Positions 55,311 through 64,000 of a stretch of DNA of 64,000 bases are shown here, piece after piece. The stretch's first letter is position 1. Every line of letters starts with the position of its first letter. The notes under the pieces were generated by a model. That model ran no database searches. It saw only the letters and a list, made by a program, of their open reading frames with translations, and was not told where the DNA came from. Source of the DNA: Pectinophora gossypiella (Eukaryota; Arthropoda; Insecta; Lepidoptera; Gelechiidae); NCBI RefSeq assembly GCF_024362695.1, contig NC_065415.1, forward strand, positions 16,285,438-16,349,437, given 5' to 3'. A program made the translations under genes and the position numbers.

Positions 55311-55875
55311 GCGAGAAATGTAAAATAATTCATATCAAAAACTCTATGAGGTTATAAATATATATGGGGTTTTATTTGTTTAGGATGTTTAAGCTCGCCA
55401 ACAAACTGTTTTGCAGTTTGTCGAAACATAGTTTTAGTAAAACTGCAGTGTATATTTTTTGAATTAATAAATTGAAAATTAAAAAAAAGAAAACACTATT
55501 GGTGGCAAATGTTCTTACACAATGATGGATAATCTTTGTGGTCGTGCTGTCTTATGCATTTTGTTCTGCCTCCGGGATGGAAGGTCAGATTGAGCATCAG
55601 TCGCTTCCGTAGTAGGTATATAAATATATCTGAACAACGCCATCTATATATTTTTAGAGAACGTAGCCTGGAAAGTCCCTTATTATATTGGTGGTTTATG
55701 TAACGTTATTATGTTTGAGTGCGTCGGAGGGCTTCGTGCTTTACATGAGCCATGTCAGGGGCCCTTGGCGGCTCAATTTGCTGATGAGACAATTTCATAA
55801 TGTTTGACACCTGCATGTATGTACCTACACAGCTTGTCAATAAATGTTTCTTGTTTCTTATTTTTTTTTGTAATT

Positions 55876-56355
55876 GTAACCATGATGTCAGGGTTGATGA
55901 GGTCGGTCATTGATCTCTCAACCCACACGAGAGAAAAAAAAATATGTGTGGAAAAATATGTTGGTATCATTTATTATCATGAAAATTCTTGCCTCCAGTT
56001 TCCCATCAAACTCTACCTCAACGGTAAACAGATCAAGGGCTGACGGAAACATGCGTACGTGTACGTAAACAAACAGCCGCGTTCACGTGGCTAATGGTCA
56101 TTGGCATTAGTCGGTCGCCGTGTGTTGGTGACGTGTGGTGTTATATATAAAACCACATCACACCAATATATATATAAACGTACGCATGTTTCCGTTAGCC
56201 CTTGATCTGTTTACCATAGAGGTAGAGTTTGACGGGAAACTCGAGGCAAGAATGTTCATGATAGTAAATGATACCAAAATATTTTTCTTCAATCGTCTCT
56301 GGTGTGGATTGAGAGATAAATGATCGACCTCATCAACTCTCACGCCAGGGTTACC
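55876..56355. mobile_element. large foldback with SINE-tail-like ends
   Basis: The arms about 55876-56063 and 56177-56355 are inverted copies at roughly 80-85 % by eye, around a spacer of about 115 bases. The outer ends (TGATGAGGTCGGTCATTGAT) look like the tRNA-SINE tail on both strands. The opposing 62- and 61-codon frames in the right arm are shadows. Confidence 0.8.
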
Positions 56356-56696
56356 ATAGTATAAGAAAACCAGGTATGCTCAATCCTATGGAAAGCCGCC
56401 ATTGCTAGCTCTTTCATGGCGTAGTGTTAAGACTGTGTTACCATTAAATTGGTATCTCAGACATTCCAAGGACGTAAATTGTACGTATTATTGAAAATTA
56501 AGAGAATTACTGACTAATGTATTTAATTACTATTACTCGTCACATAAATAAAAATCTTTTACTAAAAGTTTAAAATTTCCTTGCAAAGTAAAAAATATTG
56601 GTCGTGGGTAATTATTTTTTACAAAATGGTAACGCAGGATGGGATGACGTTAGCTGGGCTAACCTTGAAATGTTAGCACTTTTAAGCATATCTGGG

Positions 56697-56865
56697 GGGT
56701 TAAAATGGCCACATCGAAGCAATTAATCTAAGAAAGCAATATTGCTATTTGACATTTGTTTGCACTTTGCAACCATGTCACATTAACTTTTTTAACAATT
56801 TAAACTGTAAGCCTCATTAAATGTCAAATATGATAGTGCGACAGGGTTCTAAAGTGGGTACATGA
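56697..56865. mobile_element. MITE fragment, CCACATCGAAGCAATT family
   Basis: The left end GGGGTTAAAATGGCCACATC, then AAAGCAATATTGCTATTTGA, is well kept; the right end is missing. The following GCGACAGGGTTCTAAAGTGG occurs inverted near 38196-38222. Confidence 0.6.
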
Positions 56866-57699
56866 TATGGCTCATGACTGTACAGCTTTATCTATATATG
56901 TTTTGGGGAATGTAACAGGAAAAGTTCCTCAATGTATAATTTTGTCACGCATGCGCGTGGCACACCACCTGGCGCACGTACGCATTCCCATAGATATTTC
57001 CTTTAGCTGTCAGATACATTAAATACGATGACGATGATTTGTGGAATATTTAATTCCGTAGGACGACCAGTCGAGTATGACATCCAACTTCAACATGGAA
57101 GCCCTTGTGTTTGGTAAAATAAATAACCGGTCAAGCCCGACTCCGACACGTGCAGCGAGGCTTCTTAAGGGAGACTTTGACTTCTCCATACAGCGACATA
57201 GAACGCAATTAGTTTGCAAATATGTTGTTTTTTATGTGTTATCGCAACAAAACATATTTTTTGTGATAGAATAACAAATTAACGATTTTCCATTTTCCAA
57301 CCTTAAGAAATAAAATGTAAGTTTGAATTTATGTTTGGATCATAGATAATTGATATGACGTGAAAATTCAAAATTCAAAAATATTTATTTTTCAAAATTG
57401 GCTTACAAGGTTAGCGCTTTTTGAACGTCAAAAAATTAAATTACATATTATGTAACTAGCTGTAAAACTATACACTTCTGTCTATCCCTTCGGGATTTCA
57501 GGCGTGATGCCGTATATGTGTATGTTATATTATGTTAAAGTCAATGATCCGTAGTCTGTCACTAAAAGTGTTAAGTGAATATTAGGTGGTAGTTGTTCGA
57601 AACAATATATAAATAAATCTAGTTGAGAACAACGTTGAGTTATTTTTTTTTGCTTTATGATATTCGATATTTATTCTTCGGTATTATTTTATTTGGCTC

Positions 57700-57835
57700 T
57701 GGGCGCCATCCCACTCGCATCAGACAGAGTACTGCGAGGCAGAATGCAAGAAGGAAACCACTGCCCTATTTTTCCCTAAAAAAGTAGCATGGAGAATGCT
57801 ACACCGACAAGAGCGTGGCTCTTAAATTAGTGATG
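57700..57835 (+). repeat. LINE C-terminus and 3' end fragment
   Basis: GGGCGCCATCCCACTCGCAT through GACAAGAGCGTGGCTCTTAA, with the MLHRQERGS-stop ending readable. Same family as 36885-37085 and 42424-42640. Confidence 0.65.
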
Positions 57836-58458
57836 ATTATTTTATTTCAAAACGCATATTGTCCGTTGTTGGCATGTCAATGGAGTTAAATTATGACTCA
57901 AGTAAGAATTACTAGAAACTGTTAAAATATGGCGATCACATCGCTGTTGACGTCACAGGAGCGGCGCACGCGTCATGCATTCAATGGATTTATTATAGAC
58001 ATCCATTGAAACGTAAGTATTTACCTACGCACAAATACCTACGCACTTACTTCTATATCTATGAGTATTTTGCGTATTCTTTTTACCTTTCGACATTTTC
58101 CTTAAATATACGTTCTTACCTGTGATTTATCGTATTCACTTATTGTATCGCACTTGTCGAGAAAAGCAAAATAAATTACTTATTTGAAATATTACAGTAC
58201 ATTTAAAAGAATCATAATAATATTTCTCATAGTTACTTCGTCTCCACAGATTGGTATATAACAACAGAGTATATCGCCAAGAACAATACTGATCGCGATA
58301 TAGGTACTTACCTTTTGACATACTCTTAGGAATAAAATATATCAACGAAGACTTTACCGCGCTGATGTATATGTATCGCTGTGATAAAATGCATGAAATA
58401 GGTTATAACAATACTTAATAATAGATTCTAACATTGTATTTTATTTTCTTTATCTATT

Positions 58459-59290
58459 AACAAACTAGGAAATTTCAATGCGCACAGGGGCGATACCGGG
58501 AGCGTTTCAGTAGCCGTAGCATGCTTCACGCGACGCGATAATTGAGCCAATATAACTGCTCTTAATTAAATAAAATCTTATTTCTTACTCGGTTTCTTGA
58601 AGAAATTTTCGCTTAACCGAAGTCGGTTTATTTTTTTAATTACTTTTTCTGTACTCCAGTCCATAGAAGCGCAGTAGAAATACATAAGTAGGTAAATTGT
58701 AATGTTATTTTCTCGGAATAACATGTGTATATCCTTCTACAAAGTAACAGTTATAGTAATTGGCCCACATTTTAACAGTTATTTCTCTAAATAGACATTC
58801 TAAATGCACCGGGCGTCAAAAAAGCAATAAATATTTATATTTTGGTGACTACTGGCGTCGATAATGTCCAATGTCAGAATGTTTGAGGATGGTTGATTAT
58901 AAGAGGCATAGAATAGTAACGTTTAGACGAGACAATGTTTTTACCTACTAGGTTATTTTTTTATCAGAAATATGTTAATATTTACATAAAAGTCATCTTA
59001 GTAAAGAGGAAAGTTTAATGCTTAATATAGCTGGACATGGCTGGTTCTTACTTACTTTTAAAGTAAGTCGTTTTGCTTTGTTTCACACGCCGTTGGAAAG
59101 ATCGGGTTTGTCCGCCAAAAAAAAGGAAAGATCGGTATGCCCTGTGAAAAATTTGATAATCGGATTTTGTACCATTTTATGAGGCCTATTTCTTCAAACA
59201 AACTAGGATATTTCAATGCGCACAGAGGTGATACCGAGAGCATTCCAGTAGTCGTAGCATGCTGCACACGACGCGATAATTGAGCCAATA
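58459..59290. repeat. pair of about 100-bp direct repeats
   Basis: The copies 58459-58560 and 59197-59290 share ATTTCAATGCGCACAG, GATACCG, GTAGCATGCT and GCGATAATTGAGCCAATATA. They are about 740 bases apart in the same orientation, with unassigned sequence between. Confidence 0.75.
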
Positions 59291-59309
59291 TAATTGCTTT
59301 TATATATAA

Positions 59310-59582
59310 CGTCTAAAACACCTCCACCAACCCGCAGTGGAGCAGCGTGGTGGAGTATGCTCCATACCCCCTCCGGTTGATTGAGCGGAGGCCTGTGCCC
59401 AGCAGTGGGACGTATATAGGCTGTTTATGTCTTATATATAACGTACTTACCCAATAAAATTGGTTTATTTTACGCCAGGTGCAACGTTACGGACACAGGA
59501 GTGGTCTTATTCATGTCAGTAACTTTTTCTTTACGTGAATTATTGTAGGTTTGGGTCAGATGGCATTAGCTACTTAGCCGGA
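59310..59582. repeat. LINE-like 3' ends
   Basis: The stretch 59310-59435 is a clean plus copy of the family (GAGGCCTGTGCCCAGCAGTG, GGACGTATATAGGCTG). The stretch 59520-59582 is a fragment of the GATGGCATTAGCTACTTAGC family. Confidence 0.65.
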
Positions 59583-59599
59583 ATTTTCTTCTCTAGGAA

Positions 59600-61840
59600 G
59601 AAAAGACATCAACGCGTTAATAGAGACCTCGTCCATCCGAAGATTATTTTTGTTAAATACAAATCGCGATTCCTGTAACATAACAAACCCGAATATGGCC
59701 TCTGTATTACTTAGTCTTGATGCTACGGCCTATCAAATCTATTCAATTCAATTCTTTATTCATAATAAATATTACACGTCAACAAATATTTCCATGAGTA
59801 GGTACACATTCTATAAATTACGTTTTAATATTAATCAATATCAATAAATATCAATTTCCATTTCTGTCAACCAATAGTTCTCTTCTTTGACGTGACGCGG
59901 ATGGCACTTACTACTCGGCGAGACAGATAACCGACTCCTAGAGACAGGTAATATGTAGGCATAACCAACCAACAATCTGGTTCATTACTCTATGATATCG
60001 TTACTTAACCAGCGGCCGGCATGTCATTACACCCGTGTGAACGTCATTGTCTGAGCAGTTTACACTTCCACCACTTTTTACCACCCATACTGTTTGTATA
60101 GCTAGTACTAGCATACTAGCATATTGACTCATACATTATGCTATGGCACTATGCGAGTAACCATAGAGGTTAATTTATCTGAGTAAGTACCTAATACTTG
60201 CTCGGGAAAACTGGACAAGAGTGGCGGGGCGCGCAATTTTCTTGAGTACCTAAGTTTTATGGGCTTTCTTTTTGACTTTTAAATGTCTGCGACCGCAGCA
60301 CGGGTTCTGTTTTTTTTTTTATCGGGAATTATATTGAAGGCTGCGGCTAATAGACGCAGTCAAAGATGTGGATAAATGTCGTTCGGCTATTGGTCGAAGC
60401 CCTCGATATGTGCTGCGCGAGCTGATGTCTGTGGTTAAACACGCTCTTGATAAATCATTTCTAAAAAAAACTACTTACCAATAGTTTAATGCGTTTTAGA
60501 GTTACTCCCAACTTTTACTTCAGACTAGCAAGTTAATCGCTCCACTTACATCGTGTAAAGACTTCGTGACTCACTCACACCTTACTCAACTTCGGGATCT
60601 ACGGGAATGGATGTCTCATTGTCTCAAGTTGCATTATTCAGTTGCCCCATGTCACCAGTGCTGTGGGGTGGGAAGTAATGCAATCCATATTGTCTACAAT
60701 CAGCTGGTAAAAACACTTCCCATTTACTAGTTTCTAGAATTATCTAACTCACAAACCTGACCTGTCATTTTTTTTCTCTGAAACTATGGTTCTTTCATTG
60801 TTGTTTAAAAATGTCTTTAGACTAAAGCGTGTGAATACAATATGATTACATGTGAGTGATTGTAATGAATTTTATAGTAAATCATAGAGTTCTTTGAAAA
60901 ACAGTTTGTTACTACCGTTGGAAGTATGTTCAAACTACAAAAACCATTCTGAGAGTTACATGCATTCATGACGTATTTATCAATTAAAGTAGTCAGAAGT
61001 ACATTCATCGCAAAATGAACTAAGTAACCACGCTTCATTGTGCTTTCTGTTACGCCAATGTTTCTATTATTTATTTTATTTAATATTGAGTTCTTATATC
61101 CTTTTATTGTTTAAATATTTTACCATTGCGTTTTCTATTTCGTTACAAAAGCTAATCAACATCTCAAACAGTAGCTACTTATTTAATTTAATAAAACATT
61201 TATGTTTAACTATCTATTTTAATATTTTGCATATTTTGTTTAAAATATTTAATTACAATATGGTTTTTTTAACTTCAAACTAATTTTATACTGGAATTAC
61301 CTAATTGGACCAAACGGTTTAGTACAATCTGCTCTGAACCGGCGTGCGTGTATGAAACGATTGATGAATGTGGAAGAAGCAAGAGAAGTGTGTGAGTATC
61401 AAACGGAAAATGGAATTCCAGTCTCTGCTTACCCCGGTGGGAAATAGGCGTGAGTTTATGTATGTATGTGTGGAATGACTTAAACATTGTTGCAGTTAAT
61501 GAGGTTTGCTTGTTTATGTACTTAATTAATGTTTGTCAATGTTGGCGGTTCGTTTACCTCTCGTGCGCACACGCAAGCAATGTCAGACACGAGACTCGGG
61601 CACTCAGACTGCTGAGTAGGTAGGTACGAGTATAGCCTTGCAGTTAGTAAATACTTACTAGATCATTATTATTTAGATACCTAAGTACCTAATAATTGGG
61701 TACATAACCGGGACAGGAATAAATCATAAAATAACATAACATACTTAACTAACATCCAATCCAATAAAATCAGTTGTCGCGGTCCTGTGAGTACTGCGGC
61801 CAGTCCCTCCAGCAAGCGACCACCTAACAAAAATAGCTTA
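59600..61840. other. gene-free AT-rich region
   Basis: No coding exon recognised. A TTCAATTCAATTC-type LINE tail lies near 59745; a short repeat at 60988-61065 matches 20993-21090; 61430-61471 is a (TATG)n-tailed fragment. The rest is unassigned. Confidence 0.5.
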
Positions 61841-61850
61841 TACAGGGTGT

Positions 61851-62054
61851 TAGTGACATCGTAACAAAAACTTTGAGGGATGATTCTGAGTTGATATCAA
61901 GTGGAATTTTCCGTCGCAAAAGTATGGAACGAAAAATAAGTAATTAAAAAAGCACATAAGTTTTATGAATTTTCCGACAGGAAATTCCACTTAATATCAA
62001 CTCAGAATCACGGTCTGAATCACCCCCCTTAGTATTCGTTACGATGTCACTACT
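61851..62054. mobile_element. MITE with GTTAGTGACATCGTAAC ends
   Basis: The left end GTTAGTGACATCGTAAC and the right end GTTACGATGTCACTAC are inverted. The inner GAGTTGATATCAAGTGGAAT and ATTCCACTTAATATCAACTC are also inverted. About 200 bp, non-coding. Confidence 0.8.
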
Positions 62055-62069
62055 GCATATTTACCATTT

Positions 62070-62225
62070 TTACCTTCGTCCCACTCCCAATGCTGGGCAT
62101 AGGCTTCCTCTCAATCAATGCACTCAGTCAGGGGTCTTTCACGGCTCACTAGTGACCCTGGCGCCAGGGTTAATAAGGTGGTCATTGACCTTACAACCCA
62201 CACGAGACACGAGAGAAGAATGTAT
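62070..62225. repeat. LINE and SINE tail fragments
   Basis: The stretch 62070-62120 resembles the CCCAATGCTGGGCATAGGC family in reverse. The stretch 62140-62220 carries the SINE tail ACCCTGGCGCCAGGGTTAAT. Confidence 0.55.
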
Positions 62226-62713
62226 GCACATCAAATAAATTTTATCTTATAGGTACTCAAATCAACACTCAGAGTTCATAGAGCAAGAACATTTTCTATC
62301 AATAGACCTGACAACAATCCACTTCAATCAAAGAACGTCATCAAACAACTCGTTCGGGCATTTGTATAAATAAATATCTGCGTCAAACCATCGAATTTTC
62401 CTCCAAAAATATTGCGTTACTGATGAAGTAATAGGACATTACAATATGGTACCAAATGAGCAATTAAACGCATAATTAGGAGCAGGTTGCGCACACGCCG
62501 CACGTCACGTAACCGGTGCCCTTCTGTCGCTGATCACTTCCACCATGCCATAGAAGCCCTTTGTCCATATTTTATGCGTTACACCTTGCCACAGAATACT
62601 TTAATAACTTAATGACAACGCACATGAATCCCCGCGCATGTAAAAGTATATAAAGCAACAAAATTACTCTACCTATGGTATGAAAACGCGTGTAATTTGG
62701 ACAAGGATTTGGC

Positions 62714-62892
62714 CGGATTTCCACTGACGCGGAGATGGGCGGAGAAGAGCAGAGATGTATGGATTTGACCAATAACAGCGTTTGAGAGAGCGAAAAACGA
62801 AGTCGCTTTGTCACTCTCTCCCTCACGGTGATTGGTCGATTCCTGCACATCTTCGCTCATCTCCGCACAGCTCCGCGACAATGGAAACGCAG
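62714..62892. mobile_element. MITE with CGCGGAG arms
   Basis: The arms TTTCCACTGACGCGGAGATG and the reverse complement of CTCCGCGACAATGGAAACGC pair over about 55 bases with mismatches. Central GAGAGAGCGAAAAACG and GTCACTCTCTCCCTC. Related to 12776-12912. Confidence 0.75.
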
Positions 62893-63245
62893 TCTTAGGT
62901 CGGGTTTATGAGGAAGCAAATTCATGTAACTTATAAGTACGTTAACTAGACATAATTGGTTATTAAAGAATAACATTGATGGAATAATGTCCCCTGTTAG
63001 AATGTATCAAGGTTTTTTTTGTGAATAGTGTGTGTAAGTACAAAATTATGCCCGTAATACGTACTGGGATAATAAACATGTTAATTTTTCAGGAGAGTAC
63101 CCCATTGAAAACAAATCTGCATCACGTTTCCACTGAAAGAAAGAAAGAAAGAAAGTATTTGAGGTGCCTAACCCTAGTCAATCGTTTATCCATCACAAAA
63201 TCAACTGTGTACACACACCTCACCTAGCTCTCTGTTGGACCAACG

Positions 63246-63875
63246 TGGTAGGTGGTCTTCTTCTATCGTGTGGGTTGATGAGGGTGGTTGGTTGGTTGGT
63301 TGGTGTCCGGGGGCCCGAACCACTCAACACACGATCTCCGGGATGGACGGCAATGCGATATGGCCTCGCATCGCCGTAAAACTGGGATGGCGTAGGGGTG
63401 GGGATCTACCCCGGGACGCGCTTTAGTGAAAGCAAGTGCGAGGGGAGCACCGGTGCGTTCGACAGAGATCCCGGAGCTCCCCGACATGCACCGCAGAGGG
63501 CCATCGGAGGGGTTTTAGTCGGTAGGAGTCCGACATAACCTCGTCGCTCCCCCGGGTGGCGAGGTATCCATGAGGATTCCCCTTCGTTACCAAAAAAAAA
63601 AAAAAAAAAGGGTACTATTTAGCCGCCAAAGGCCCCTGACATGGTTGATGTAACGACTACTTACTTACATCAGTATGTAGTAACCGGGAACAACGGCTTA
63701 ACGTGCCTTCCAAAGCACGGATTATCTTACTTTCGGACAATCTGGTGATGAACCAGTAATGTCCTAACCAAACTAGGGACTACTAAGTAATTTTTGTGAT
63801 ATATCCCCACCGGGAATCGAACCCGGGACCTTCGGATCGTGAGCCCAGCGCTCAACCACTGAACCATGGAGGTCG
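63246..63875 (-). mobile_element. tRNA-derived SINE split by a LINE insertion
   Basis: The SINE tail (TCTTCTATCGTGTGGGTTGA) lies at about 63258-63282 and the rest resumes at about 63610 (TAGCCGCCAAAGGCCCC). It runs to the B box region (minus strand GGTTCGATTCCCGGTGGGG) and the A-box end near 63870 (minus strand CCATGGTTCAGTGGTTGAGC). Between the parts sits the LINE end at 63283-63609. Confidence 0.75.
63283..63609 (+). mobile_element. LINE 3' end with poly-A
   Basis: GC-rich sequence with GGTTTTAGTCGGTAGGAGTC and CTCCCCCGGGTGGCGAGG, ending in an A-run at about 63592-63609. It resembles R1-clade LINE 3' ends of moths from memory. The 63-74 codon frames here are part of it. Confidence 0.6.
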
Positions 63876-63954
63876 TTATGGTAGGTGGTGGGCCGAGCCA
63901 ACTGTGTTAATGAAGATTGCAATTAAGATAAATTAATAACTCATTAGTGCAAGT

Positions 63955-64000
63955 CCAATACCGGGGATCGAACCGGCACTCCTTGTTTGAGAAGTAAGCC
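63955..64000 (-). repeat. partial tRNA-like B box at window edge
   Basis: On the minus strand GTGCCGGTTCGATCCCCGG is a perfect B-box-type block. The rest lies outside the window, so SINE and tRNA cannot be separated; the A-rich flank favours a SINE. Confidence 0.4.

Noticed and set aside
63785..63870. Possible tRNA gene near the window end
   Set aside because: It belongs to the same SINE family; the 3' flank is SINE body and the arms do not close.
1..64000. CRISPR array or bacterial operon
   Set aside because: No regularly spaced identical repeats with unique spacers; the genes have introns and eukaryotic signals.

Overview
The window is nuclear DNA of a lepidopteran insect (moth or butterfly). 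The protein-coding exons are GC-rich islands with canonical GT/AG introns in an AT-rich background. Between them lie tRNA- and 5S-derived SINEs, MITEs, LINE 3' ends with short tandem tails, and microsatellites of kinds typical of Lepidoptera. The species cannot be named from sequence alone. No CRISPR array, operon or bacterial feature is present.

Layout. 1-4.2 kb is gene-free and holds a 1.76-kb element with perfect 34-bp terminal inverted repeats. At 4.26-5.21 kb on the minus strand is a three-exon gene whose N-terminal four-cysteine motif resembles the SUMO isopeptidase USPL1. It is head-to-head with Sod1 (6.39-11.66 kb, plus strand, four exons, complete 155-residue cytosolic Cu/Zn superoxide dismutase). 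At 12.94-14.16 kb follows a second, intact set of SOD exons 3 and 4 with no exon 1 or 2 of its own; it is either an alternative 3' terminal cassette of Sod1 or a partial tandem duplicate. Rpp40 (RNase P/MRP subunit) is intronless on the minus strand at 14.78-15.80 kb. Two paralogous takeout/JHBP-family secreted ligand-binding protein genes follow on the minus strand, at 16.40-22.84 kb and 38.94-49.95 kb. Each has five exons with the same phases and almost the same exon lengths, and each has a separate signal-peptide exon.

The rest (22.9-38.9 kb, the 8-kb first intron of the second takeout gene, and 50-64 kb) holds repeats: at least two SINE families (one a chimera of tRNA-like and 5S rRNA-like promoter parts with clear target-site duplications), several MITE families, LINE C-termini recognisable by translation, foldback elements, an approximately 250-bp tandem array, and a 1.17-kb TIR element built on repeated TTTCATGAAA palindromes with spliced-looking coding remnants. 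I found no protein-coding gene in 50-64 kb.

The genes do not form one pathway. Sod1 handles superoxide, Rpp40 tRNA and rRNA processing, the USPL1-like protein may relate to SUMO or Cajal-body biology, and the takeout pair carries hydrophobic ligands in haemolymph or at sensory sites. The observations most worth a second look are the duplicated Sod1 terminal exons, the TTTCATGAAA element, the chimeric SINE and several perfect long hairpins.
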